Below are positions 1 to 13,100 of a stretch of 64,000 bases of DNA, piece by piece (the first letter of the stretch is position 1; the number at the start of each line of letters is the position of its first letter). The notes under the pieces are model-generated. The model was not told the DNA's origin, did no database searches, and saw only the letters and a list, made by a program, of their open reading frames with translations. A program made the translations under genes and the position numbers. Source of the DNA: Phoronis australis (Eukaryota > Phoronida > Phoronidae); assembly GCA_002633005.1 (NCBI GenBank), contig NMRA01001032.1, positions 1 to 64,000 of the forward strand, given 5' to 3'.

Positions 1-3000
1 AAAAAAAAACAAATTTATTGGAAGAGCAACATACTTGGCGAAATTTATTTCGCCAAGTAATAACTGCTCTGTACAACGCTAACAAAAAGCCTGTCGCAGA
101 ACCTGGGGCTGGTTGTTGGCTCTCTTTTGGCCCTGCAATAATCCGTTTATTTTCCAATACTACTATTTTATCGACATCGGTTAAAAGGATACTAAGCCCC
201 GTTTTGTTGATTTCTACCAATCCTAGTTCTGTCACCCGCTAAGGCGTTATTGGCGTCAATCTTCCAAGTTAAACACAGGAATCATGCTCCCTGTGTCACA
301 GACTGGACATCATGGTCCTCGACGGGTGGTCTATTCCCAGAGTTGCTGCGTAATTCGCTAAAACCGTAGGTAACGCTTCCTTATTTAGCAGACATTGAAA
401 AAAGTTTGCAAATTTGCATCCAAAATTTGAGGGTTGTCGAGGGTTACAGAGCATAATTTTGTTTCAGAGAACTAGATGAAGAAGTCGTTTTGAGTGTCTG
501 CTAAATGTGCCAAAACCGGGTTTGGTATCCTTTTAAAGAAGAAGGAACGAAAAAATCACAATCTGGTGAACGGTAAATAAACAATCGATTATGTCCAATG
601 CGCTCCGTACTACAGAGGTTCACACCTGCAAACATGATAATTAGGTGGGTGGGCGCCTTCGTTGGAAACATGACACTGGACTTAGAACATTCAAACTACC
701 ACGACGGTGGACCACCGTTTTAGGTTATATAACCCAGGGAGTATCAGTACATACTAATTCGGTTCACTGCTTCCCTTAGAGTTATGCAATATCCACATCT
801 TGACCGTCAGGATAGTTGCCGGCACCCAGAAGAATGCTATCTCTTCACACTTCTGGTTTGCATTCTGTCAATGACAAGTTAATTAACGCCAACGCCCGAA
901 TTATTTTTACTCACCCAGTGTGAAACTATTACGGAATTAATTTTAGGCCCAGTATTTCGTACTGACATTTCGCGATGATTTGTTCCGCCAATTATCAGCG
1001 ATAGCCAAGCAGTGGCTTTTTCGTTATAAACAAGTGTTCGATTTCACGACGCTCAAAACTCACGCATACTATAGCTCCACAAATTTAGCCTAAGTATTCA
1101 TGGCTGTGCTACATTTCACCCGACAATTTTAAAGTTGTATCGATTGGTCAACATTTCTTTGCCATGTGCCTCGTCTTTTACATTTACTACGTGAGCCAAA
1201 ACTGACGTGTACTATTTTACTCATATCCGGCACAGACTGAAGTACGTGCAAACATGGTTCACTTCCCACAGTTTGGTCGCTAGAGCAAGCAGTCAATGAC
1301 CCGTCTCGTGATCCTATCGCGGACGTTGTTGTGGTGATTTTGTTAGGGGAATTCAGCACAGTATAGATGCTCGTTAAGAGATTCGCAACTGCGTCAAGTC
1401 TCGCGGACGGAGCAGGAAAAGTTCCGGTGTCTTGGCTTCGTTTACGTAATTTTTTGTTTTTATTTAGCGCATTTTTAATGACATTTATATTAAACTGTTT
1501 GCTAAAAAATTCTGTTTTCAACCTTGGATGTACATGTTATTTTTTATGATAAAAGTATGAGTGAAATATTTTCATTAAAATAGTACATAATATTTTTAAA
1601 AATCAATTTATTTTCAGTTTTGGGGATAAATTTTAAGCCACCATTAAAGGCTTTATTCAAGTGTTTCTGATGGAATTTTTTTATTTACGTGGTGCTGTAC
1701 CAGGATTTGTAAGTCAAAGACATGACATCCCGGAATATTGATTCGGAGGCAAAGTTTTTACCGTTAGTAAATATATGTCATAATAAGTATACATGATTGA
1801 TCATGATGATGCTGTTATTTCAACCACCTGAGTGTACACTATAAGGTGCAGTAGCACCGGTCCTCTTGGTAAGCAGTGCACACCATTGATGAAATTTCCC
1901 TTGTTACACATTGGATTGGTTAAAATGTGGAAATTTTATAAGTGCAATATTCTGATGCTCAAGTACAGGATTTCCTGTACGAATTTTCTAGTAAGATAGA
2001 TCAAGAGAAAATTCTACAATATCGAGATTGTTTGGGAAACTTTGTTTTGGAACAATAGTATACAAAGGGTGCTTTTGTATTCCTTTCTCAGAAATGTATA
2101 CAACACTTTATGTAATGTTGCTATGTTTTTTCCTGTTTGTCATTGTAAAAATCAATTCCAATGCATATTTCTCATGCCAATTTTCACTTAACGATTTTAA
2201 AGTAAGGCAGGCGATTCCCAAACCTTGTTACTTACTCATAGGAACTGGGAAAATAAAAAATGTCTATTTTGTGTGTTCTGCGCTGTCTTTCACAGTTATC
2301 ACCAGATTTGATGTCGTTTTGTAAACAAAGTGTGTTGGCAACGAGTGTAAATTTCACTCTGACAAACTATCATGCATAAATAGAGATGGAGGCTCTATGG
2401 TCAAATGTGACAAACAGTATTTTGTTGTGCTTTCTAACACAAGGTCAACTGTGTGTCGTTCAGGTACAAATAGCAAAGATGCAGGTGGCTTTGTTTATTT
2501 GTGTCTTTTAATCACATGTTTTGGTCACTTGCTTTATCAATGCTCTGTTGAGTGTCAAATTTTGTTCTGAGGTTACAAGCGGAATGAAATACAGTTTGCT
2601 AACAACGACAAAGTGTCGTGTATTTTACCAATTTGGCATAGTCATAACGATGTTTAGAAGTTAAGTTAGAATGTACTTTCGGCCTATTGTAAGAGTGACA
2701 GCGAGTTTTTGACACTCAGGACTCAGGTTATGCAAATGACATGCCAATGTTTTTTAGCCTTCGGCCCCTTTCCCCTGGAATAAAGATGTGTAAATTACAC
2801 AAATATCAATTGTTAAATATAGTTACAAATTCATTTGTGTCCGCTAATACTTATGTTGATGAGTTGATTTGTACGGTATTGAATTTAAACAAACTCTACT
2901 GTTAAAATCAGCTGATAAGTGTACACATAGAAAATCAGCCGAAGACGTTTGTGGCGCTAATAACTCATAACATGTCTGAATTATCATGTGAATGCTTTTA

Positions 3001-4382
3001 AATGACGTGACAGATAACAATATACGCATTTTATTTCTATAAGTCTTAAAAATTAAAAAATTTAAGCAATTCCATTATTTACGTAACCAAATCTTCAGAC
3101 GAGGGAACGTCCGTTCCGTAAATCCGGAAGTTTTCTATCCTAAGTTTACAGCGTCCTCTCATAGTCAGTGTTTATGTCCCTTGGTCAGCAACATGATCAA
3201 CGCGCTCTCACGGAGTTTCCAGTCCTTATCTATAAACCTACGATAGCCTTGTCGGCTTATCGGCATGCTGGTTGTATTCCGCGTTGCTCGAACGGCTAGA
3301 AAAAATGCGAACTCTCAACTGTCTGTTTTACAATCTCTAAGGACGTTGAAATTCGGAAGCGTTTGGTCGTTGTCATACACCGTGATGAAGGGAAATATAT
3401 CCGTGTAAAATTTAGATCATATTTTGTCGCATCTCGGTTGCCGAGCATTATAGCAACGACCGGAGAATCTTCGGCCAGCCAAGCTGTGTTTTCATGACTG
3501 CGGGTTGAAAGATGTTGCATTTTTCTTTCCAAAAAGGACAGGGCCCTCAATAACTCGATTTTGGGGCTAAATATCGGTCCTAATAATATATGGTCAAATA
3601 ATTTTTATTTTCAATTACGGGCCTGGTTTTTTATTTTGATAAAAATATATTTAATAACACCAGTTATTCTTTCAGATCAATGACAAATCAGCTGTTAGCC
3701 CCGGTAGTTCGTACCTCACCAGGACCTAGGCTGTGCGTGATGTTGATATTCTTGATCAACAAATTAAACCAGATGTGACTAATTGCACATGAAAGCAAAA
3801 TGCGATGAGCCACCACTGTCGAATAAATCTTCAACTCGTCAACAAAACGAGCAGATGACCTGGTTCGCGTAGAAAGCATTTTTATCAACATTCAGCATAA
3901 TACCTAATCCGTAACACTGCGATCGTCGCAGTTTGGTCATATTTACTTTTCATGTTTCGAACCTAGTTTTTTGAAACAACACTTATACTCTTTCGTCAGA
4001 CAACTCTTTGGTGCATTGACTTGTTCTCTGATGTATTTTCTACGTCTCTGTGGTTAATTATCGACACATTTTTAAGATTTAATGTCCAGGTTGGACTGGA
4101 AAGACCGGTCATTTAACTCACGCAATGTCAACTTCCGTTTTGTTTATCGCGTTGAGCCTCGCTTTGAATTTTAATATCCGCCGCGTGAATTATGTCTATA
4201 GTCTATGATCACAGTGACAATAAGAAGTGCGCGAATAGGAGAGTTCACTCAGTCATCTTGCCATTTGCCGCAATGGTTATCGGTGGAATAGCTAGCGCCT
4301 CAAGCGGCGAACAAGCAACACTAACTTATGGGCGCAGTCCGAACCATGTAAACACTGATGAATTCATAACGTTCAAAAAATA
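1..4382. other. Intergenic, no supported gene
   Basis: Only short random-looking frames. The one point of note is a perfect hairpin at 33-58 (ACTTGGCGAAAT and its complement) next to an A-rich end, with an 80-codon minus-strand frame beside it that I do not recognise. AT-rich unique-looking sequence otherwise. Confidence 0.6.
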
Positions 4383-4446
4383 AACGGGAACACGATTCTG
4401 CCGGGATCTGGAGTCTGAGTCCACCCCTCATCCGCTACTGGTCCTA
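4383..4446 (+). repeat. Short repeat shared in inverse with 38640-38697
   Basis: ACGGGAACACGATTCTGCCG and CCCTCATCCGCTACTGGTC match the complement of 38640-38697. This marks a dispersed repeat whose full extent I cannot define. Confidence 0.5.
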
Positions 4447-4512
4447 GCTACTGACCTCAGTATTTCCTCACGCTTCACGCTGGACATTGCTGTTTCATTT
4501 CGCAGCAGTCAA

Positions 4513-4978
4513 GTATGGTGGGCCGTTGAGGGGAAAGTGTCGCCGTAAAATTACGCTCGTAATTACGAGCGTAAATTAAATTGCAGGAGTGTCGCCGTAC
4601 AATTACGCCCGTAAATTAAATGGGGGAAATGTCACCATAAATAACGCTCGTAAGAACGTTCCAGATTTAAACCAATCAGTGATTACCTAACATACACGAC
4701 TGTTGCTGGGCAGCTCGTTCTTGCACAATCGCTGACATAGCAGCAGCGATTTGATCCGCCATGATTCAGCGCTCGTATCGTAGACATGAAATCCGTCTGT
4801 AAATAATTATTTCCATGAGCTAAGAGTTTAAACTAAATTACAAGCGTAATTTTGCGCCTAAAGAATTAAATTACGCTCGTAATTTTACGGCGTAATTAAC
4901 GGCGTAAATAACGGCGTATTGTACACGATTACGCTCGTATTTTTCCGGCCACACTTTCCCCCCCAAAGGCCCATCATA
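4513..4978. mobile_element. Foldback/MITE-like element with TTACGCTCGTAA motifs
   Basis: Terminal inverted repeats: left TATGGTGGGCCGTTGAGGGG, right complement TATGATGGGCCTTTGGGGGG, both continuing into GAAAGTGT and the tACGCTCGTAAT motif. Internal short palindromes (TTACGCTCGTAA, TTACGGCG) recur on both arms. Flanked by GTCAA at 4508-4512 and 4979-4983. No coding capacity. Confidence 0.68.
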
Positions 4979-4983
4979 GTCAA

Positions 4984-6049
4984 TTGGCCTGCCCCCTAAT
5001 TCCGCCTATGTAAGGTATCACCAAACACGGTTCATTCCTATAGAGCATGCTCTAAGCACGTGTCATCCTCGTCCCCAAGCCTCGATATGACGTTGATCGG
5101 TTTAGCGATCAGCGCTCTCTTGAGGCTTGCGAACGACACTGCTTTCCAGAAAATTAGCACAAAATAGTGACTATTACTGCGCAGAAAGGTAATTGATTAA
5201 CCTTCATGTATATGGCAATACGTTTTCCTAAAAAAAAATTGCTTGTGTTACAAAAGTACAATTTGAACTATCTTTTACATGAGATAAATATTTCATTTCC
5301 ATGTTTTTTTAATGCGCATCAACTTAATAGTAAACAGGCAAAAAACAGGATGGCGAGCATCGACAACAATGAGACGATACCAGAGACCTTTACGCAGGAA
5401 GTTTTTTCCATTTTCTTGGGGTGAAATAGGTGAAGGAGAGGGTTTTTTCAAGGAGTTAGAACGGTCCATGTTATTTTGAGAAGACAGCACAAGATAACGG
5501 AAGTCTCACTGTCAAAAGTAAGAACTGATGTTACAAACAGGTTTGGGAAGCCAATAAATTGTGTAACAAATAAGCAGTTTAAATGATGTTTATTGTTTCT
5601 AAATCATAACAATTGCATCACAATACAGACAAAAACAATATGAAAGATATATTTGATCTCGCACCCATTACACATCTGTCGAAGTTGACAAATTACATTT
5701 GACGGTAAGTTAACCGTGTTTCTTCGTGAATGTGAGTCCGTGACCCGTGTATTTGGGGTGAATGGATCGTATTTTGAGAGTCCGATCCAGTGTTTGTGAG
5801 TCAGTGAACGGCGTTTGCAGGTACGTGAGTCGTGTTCATGCGCCCGTGAACGTTTTCATGAGTCCGTTAACCGTGCAGTTTAGGTACCTTGAAATAGCAG
5901 ACTTTGTTCTTAGTTCACCTGACAGTCAGACGTAAAATCACACACTGACAGAGGTCATTTGCACTGACAATGTCAATTCAAATGCCCATCGAGCGAAACG
6001 TGCAAGCTTAACCTACTTTGCTTTGTTTGCGCATTAACAGGTATAGTTA
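4984..6049. other. Intergenic, nothing recognised
   Basis: No gene, RNA or repeat that I can support. A GTGAGTC/CGTGA-rich stretch at about 5730-5870 is weakly repetitive. Confidence 0.55.
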
Positions 6050-6677
6050 TGTGGCTTGCAGTGGTATCCATCTATGGTTTTCAAGGCCCTGGGCCAGTCA
6101 TCGTTTTTAGTATGTGGGTGTAACTGGGGTGGTCATAAAAAGAAACGTGACAGCCATGTTTACACCAAGGGCTGGAAACGTGTCCCGTACCTACATTCAT
6201 GAAAGCTAAAATGCAAACCTAGAAAAAGTCTACCACTCTAACCTACCGTCTAGCATCCTAAGCTTTCAAAGTAAGCTATATTTCGCGTTCTTCTAAAACA
6301 ATGATTTGCTGATTTTTGAAAACCACGCTAGCACTTTTATAGCCCAGATTACCATCAGACGGAAAATTATACCAAGAAAAATACTATCCCACTTTTATTT
6401 CTTTGAATCTGAATTGCCATTCCAATTTACACCAAACTGCTGAAAATACAATTTAAAAGTTCATTAGAAAATAACAGCACTCATCTCAACTGAACTTACC
6501 CCACATCCTTATTCCGTAAACTGCCCCCGGACTACTAAACACCTCTCCACATCCTTATTACGTAGACTGACCCCCCGGACTACGGGACTGCCATTTTACT
6601 GATGCGTGTAATGCGCAAAGATTTTTCAACACCCCGGATTTAAGGTAGTTACTTTACAGGGACGTGACAGGGAGAAG
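6050..6677 (+). promoter_or_regulatory. Upstream region of copy 1, duplicated before copy 2
   Basis: No TATA box or other core element is certain. The stretch is patchily alignable with 48180-48926, for example TTTACACCAAGGGCT at 6159-6173 against TTTATACCAAGAGCT, and the last 40 bp before each ATG. It is therefore the region where shared regulatory sequence would lie. Confidence 0.35.
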
Positions 6678-6733
6678 ATGTTGTCTTGGCTTGCGTTGCT
6701 CTTAGTGGCCTCGACCGTAACCGGCACTGTCAG
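6678..6733 (+). CDS. Copy 1 exon 1: signal peptide
   Basis: Starts at the ATG and encodes a short leader, MLSWLALLLVASTVTGTV, ending in phase 2 at a GTGAG donor. The hydrophobic core with small residues near the end fits a cleavable signal peptide. Copy 2 has a matching exon of exactly the same length, which supports the start. Confidence 0.85.
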
Positions 6734-7078
6734 GTGAGATTAAAATATTCTTAATGTTTAATCGTTAAATTTTAGCGTGACTTTATGTGACTGCGTTTGA
6801 AAAATGTACACATGAGAGATATAAAGACCGAAACGTTTTTTTACTTTAATTTCAAAAGGTGTCTTAAAACCCTGCAAAGCATGTGTGCAAAGCTCTCTTT
6901 TGTTTTTATTGTATATGAGCCATTTGAAATGAATAGTGAAGTGGGATCTGGTATCCAAGTGACCCAAAATATTAAACCCACATTCCGATTGAGTTTTTCA
7001 GATGGTGTCACGTTATTTGGTGACTGTAGTGGAGTGGCAACGACGGCTAAATACCCTTGAAAATGCATACATGCATAA

Positions 7079-7165
<87 letters not shown>

Positions 7166-10100
7166 CCTGGAATGTGGTTTGGGGACCGAAGGCCTGCAAA
7201 ATCGCAATAAAGTATTTTTTTTTTTCTATTCTATTTAAACATTAATGACATGCTCCTCTGGGCATTTTCGTAAGAACTGCACTGCACATGTTGTATCGCG
7301 GGGTGAATGGACAGCTCATGGATAAAATGATATCTCTTGTACTGTGTTGAGTTACTTTGAAGTTGCACGGTTGCTTAATTCAGAGTTAAATTAAAATAAT
7401 TCCCCTTGAAATCCTGCAACCCTCCCCCGCTTTGAATATAGATTCGGTCAACCTTGCACGATTTTAATTTAATACTTAACACATCATTGTGAGTACCTGT
7501 AAGATATCAAAGCTATGAAATGAAGCCTCAATTGCATAAAAACATTCCGAATTATAAAGATTTGTATTCAATTCAACGTTTTAAATTCAGCCACAAAATA
7601 TATTCCGATACGGTCAGCCCCTACCAGCCCAGTTGTTTGAAAACTATCGTCAAAATACAGTTAGCTGGCACTGTGTATTGAGCTCCGTTAGACACCGAGT
7701 TTTCATACAGCCCGGGGGGTTGTTCTGCTAGTCACCTCGATGTGAAACTTGTATCAACATGATGAGCTAACGACCGTTGGGGTGCATGCAAAATATGGGA
7801 GCAAACCGACACACCCCTTACCCGGTGCAACCGCTTGGAGGATAAGATCAGATGTTTGAGATTGCTTCCCTCACTAAAATGGACATTCGATTGCTTGACA
7901 CTACACCATACAAGGAATTATTAACCTTGAAAACTGCGCAGACTGTATACGTCTGCTCTCATTATGAGATTTGTTTCCAAAATAGAATCCAGTAATGCCC
8001 GTCTATATTTATTCGGTTTTCTATCAAACGTTTCTCTTGCACTTTTGCAAAGAACTTTTAACATACCAAAATGACAGTAATGTTCTGTCGTTTACAACAG
8101 GAGTGTGGACGACGGGATGTGGTGCGATTTCGTCATCGTCGGTGCGGGCACCTCCAGCTTAGGTCTCGCCAGTAGACTTTCTGAAATACCATCATGGAAA
8201 GTTTGCGTTTTTGAGAGAGGTAAGTAACACCTCAGTTGATATAAATCTGTTTTTTAATTAGGGGAGAAATCCCCAGTTTGCAGTCCACGGGTGGACTTAA
8301 TGGAATTCAGGATTCACTCCTCCACGAACAGGATAAAAAACACCGTCGACATGCCTTCGGTACCCAGTAACTAAACATTTAGAAGTCGTAGTCCGACAGT
8401 AATCTCTACGCTTTTAGCGGTCGTAGATTCAAATCTACGTAACCAACTTGAACACAAAAAATGAGACAGTATCATCAACGTTCGTCTTAAACATACCGCG
8501 TGACACGATCTAGAAACCTAACTTTGTTTGCAACCATGTCTATATCGTACAATGCATTGCACTTCGCAAAACCGCCTTGAGGTGGTGATGTTGTAACATC
8601 ATGTCTAAAATCTCGTGTTCTGTTTCCACCAAGCTCTAATCTATTTAAATTGGCACGGGGTTTCGGTTGGTCATTTCTCCGGCCATCCTCTGGTGTTACA
8701 GCGTACTTGGAATAACGAGCGCGTGCATCTGATTCACTCATGGAGGGCACTTGAATTATATTATTCCTGGAAGAAGGCATGTTATGAACCCGGGACCTTT
8801 CTGTTGCCAGTCCAGTCCTAGGCAACTGAGTGATATACATTATGCTTTCGGTGGTAGACCATGATATAACCAATTAGTACTGTTCTTTTCATATTTTTGT
8901 GGACCTATACATTCTGTTTAAAAGAAGGGTCCCAGTGGCCTCTTTCTCTGAATTATAAAAACCGTTCACAATGAGACCCTCTTCTCGAAGAGGAGGACCA
9001 AGATAATTCTCTCCTTCTCCGATGAGTCGGGCTCCCATTTTGCGCAGCTCGCAGCTACTCGTCTACGCTCACCCTTAGCACACGGCTTACCTTGTCTGCA
9101 AACTCTAAAGATATATGCTAACGGAGTTAAAGACATCCAACACTTGAGACATTCGCTATACGTTGACCTGGGAGAGAGTAAGACAATTTGAACCGTGATT
9201 TGAACCATCCAACCTTTCGACATAACGTAGATCTATACAAGTACGTACTGATCCTGAAGCAGTTAAGTTATATGGACCGTAGGCAAAATTCCCAGAGGGA
9301 TCAGTCTAATACGACCACTTGGTATCTTAATATATTGGGATGCGTTTACCTATTTGAAGTTTTGACCTCACCTGTTCACTTTGTCTACAACGTCACGGTG
9401 TTTTGCAATGGTCAATTCATTCACAAATATTGTCACCTGTCGTCCGAGGAAGGCTCGTTTTTGTGAAAAAAGACCGTGCAATGATTAACATGTAAATTGT
9501 TCATGTTTGCGGTTTGGCGCACATACAGCAACTGCCACATAAAGGCGGGTGTTATCAGTCATGAGTAACAAACAGCAGTACTAGCTTTTGTTCATTGCCA
9601 TCCTGTTACGTGCTTAAAGCGTTGAAAGTGCGCTTCTACTGTTAAGGATATCTCACTCTCCTTGCCTCTCCCTTGCCCTCCTCACTCAGCTCACTAGGAT
9701 GCCTGCTGTTATTGTCCACATTACAGGCCCAATGGAATCCGGAATGGAGAGCTGGTACACCAACAGCTACAAGTTTACCAGCCCTCACGATCCATTCTGG
9801 CTTACCCAACCGACGCTGAGAACCATGGTAACAAAAGATGGAAAATACCTGACCAACGAAAATAAAGATGGCCGCTTGATCTATATTCCACGCTTCCGAG
9901 GACGCGGGGGCACTTCTCGCGTGTACGGAGCCATAGCAAGACGCGCGAGCCCGGCTGTTCTCGACCTGTGGCCTGAAGGTAATTCTCAATCAAATGTTAA
10001 ATAAAACATGCACAATCAATACAGTTAACAATACAGTAGGACCCCAAAATTTGGCTAACTTTAAAACATCGTATCTCATGAACAGTTATAAAAATTTCAG

Positions 10101-13100
10101 ATGCAGTACTTTATGTAATATCCTGCATTAGGGATTGTTTTTGAAATGTTCTATTTTAGCATGAGGGGCCACAAAAACTTTGAATTTTACGATTTTAATA
10201 AATAAATAAAAAACTGCATGAACAAAAACGAATTTAGAAAGCTGTAAGTGCGTTTTAAAGTTTTCATCCAGCACATTTACACCAAGTGAAAAGTGGTCAT
10301 GTTATTGACATCGTTATTTTGTTTGCAATGCACCTTTCGTTTTCCTAAGTTTCACTGAAATGACATGACCACAAGACTGAATCAATTGTAGATTTGAAAA
10401 AAATCAAACATCAAATTGTTGAAATATGTCACTTTTTGGTTGCAAAAATGAAACCACAACACATCGTGAGAATGACCTAATCTATTGTGAAAAAGAGATT
10501 AACTACCACAAAACAACTAATCGTAATAATGCGGTCGATGTAACGTAGAAGGAATTTAAACTAATAAATGATTTTCAACACTCTCCTCAGCTGTTAGTGT
10601 TTAAGTTCAAACATAACCAATAAAAGAGTTTCTCAAAGTCCTCAATGCAGGTATGATAAAGTATTCACTAGACGTTAACTAATTAGTGCCAACACTCCTC
10701 CTCACTTATGTTAACCGTTGAGCAACTAAAAAACTAATGTTTAACTAACTCCTGCCATGGCCCTGAGTTTTTCGAATGTTTCTCTTGGCAATGGCTTGGT
10801 CAACATGTCTGCTATCATTAGTGCACTACAACAATACATTAAGTCAATAGAATCAGTGCTGACCAAATCAAGGATACAGTGATGTTTGATTTCAATATAT
10901 TTGGCACGACCATGAAATTTTGGATTGTGACACATGGATATGGCTGCCTGGTTATCCTCAAAAATAGTTTTTGAATTCAAGAACAAGTTTGGAAAGCCAC
11001 ATGGCTTCCTGCGCAGCCATCCCCAAGGCAACATACTCCGCTTCAGCTGATGACAGAGCAACACACGACTGACGTTTGCTTCTTCAGCTAACAACTGATA
11101 CAGCCACATAAAAATATATCCAGATGTCGATCTACGTACGACTTCTCCTCCGCAGTCGGAGTTGGAATATCCTACATAGTCCAGGAACTCACTACTTGGA
11201 AATCGCAATCCAAAATTAACCGTTCCTTTCAAGTATCGCATTATCCGCTGAACAGCAGACCAGTGCTGTTAGGTTGGTTTCGAGAAGAACTGAGAAACAC
11301 GACTCACTGCAAATGGTATATCTGACCTTGTCCACTGACTCAGATATAGTAAACTTCCAACAGCAGACTGATATAATTCCTGATCAAAAGTTTTAAACCC
11401 ATTTCCACAGGGTACTGACTGGCTTACACTCGCTCATACCAAACTTGTCCAGGATTTTGGTCGTGTAACCTGGTTGCGACAAACTAATTGAGCAATCACT
11501 TGATAGCTGATCAATCACAACCCCCAAGAAGTATTTCGATTCTCTCATGTCAGTTACTTTGAATTTTTACCTTTATTACTAACGTAATCTCAGTTGCATA
11601 ATTATGTCATCGACATAAACTGCTAGCATAGGAGTACCACCATCCAACATATAAATGCATGTATCTTTAACTGAACACTTAAAACCAATGTTGTGCAAAT
11701 GCTCATCCAAAACAATGTTCCAACAACGAGGTGACTGCTTCAACCCATAAATACTTTTGTTGAGCTTACAAACAAGGTTTTCCTTGCCTTTCTCAACAAA
11801 TCCATCGGGTTGTCTCATATACGCCTCCTCATGTAACACACCATTTAGAAATACAGTGTTCACATCCACCTGATGAAGCATCATATTTTGCTTTAATGCA
11901 AGAGCAATCAGTTCATGCACAGACTCCTGTCTCACAACAGGACTAAAATTGTCATCATAGTCCTGATCAAAACATGGTGAGAAACCCTGAGCCAGTAAGA
12001 GTGCCTTGTAACGCTGAACACAGCCGTCAGACCCAAGTTTCTCTTTAAAAACCCATTTACACCCAACAACAGAGCGATTTACGGGGGTTCAACCAATGTC
12101 TACACATTGTGTTCCCGGAGTGATTCCAATTCCTTGTCCATAGCAGATCTCCAATTTACCTTGTTAGGCCAGGATAATGCTTCACCCACCGGAATAGGTT
12201 CAGACTTATTTTGAGTAGCGTGAACCCACTCACCGTACCTATCTGGACTGTGTCTCTAGCGGTTCGACCTACGTAACTCTACCGAATCATCAGGAGTGAC
12301 ATTCACTTGCGACTGGTTGTCATCCGCCTGTTCCACATTGATGCATTTCTCACTACCAATCTCGGACAGTGCCGTTGGCCTTTTATGCTCGTTCTCAAGT
12401 TCGAATATGTACTCGTCACACACAACATCACGAGTAAGAATGATCACGAGTTATATCATACACACGATATGCCTTACTATCAGGTGCATAACCCCGAAAG
12501 ATGGTCTTTCTAGATTTTGAATCAAACTTTGAACGTTCGTCCTTAGGGACATGTGCATATGCTCTGCAGCCAAAAACACGTAGAATATCAACACTCTGTT
12601 TCTCGCCCATAAAGGCCTCAAATGGAGTTTGACCATTTACTGCCCTCGTAGGACTTTGGTTTCGCAAATAGGTAGCAGTGGAGACTGCTTCTGCCCAAAA
12701 TTTCTGGGCAAAAACGATTCAGCGAGCGTTGAGCGTGCAGTTTCAACAAGGGTGCGATTCATTCTTTCGGCAACTCCGTTTTGCTCTGGTGTCTTCGGAA
12801 CAGTAACTTGGTGTCTGATTCCCTCTCGTCTGAGGTACTGTTCAAACAACTTTGAAATGTACTCTCCTCCATTGTCAGATCTTAAAGTTTTTAGCTTCTG
12901 ACCAGTAAGATTCTCAGCCATAGTATTCCATTCTAAAAAGGAATCGAATACCTGATCCTTAAGCTTGATGATGTACAACCAAGTATACCGGGAATAATCA
13001 TCGACAAATGTCAGAAAGTATTCACATCCACTGAGGGAAGCTGTGCTCATTTTACCGCAAACATCAGTGTGCACAAGCCCCGGAGGGACATTGCTACGAT

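Larger units (their letters stand above)
6734..9726 (+). other. Copy 1 introns 1 and 2
   Basis: Intron 1 is 1367 bp and holds the microsatellite. Intron 2 is 1507 bp; its first 250 bp and a block at 8570-8690 are alignable with copy 2's intron 2, so they predate the duplication. No embedded gene seen. Confidence 0.7.

Noticed and set aside
7002-7245. Frames with Thr-His and Cys-Val repeats on both strands
   Set aside because: Translation of the AC/AT microsatellite.
9642-9989. A 115-codon minus-strand frame over exon 3
   Set aside because: Shadow of the conserved plus-strand exon; the matching shadow in copy 2 follows from the same exon.
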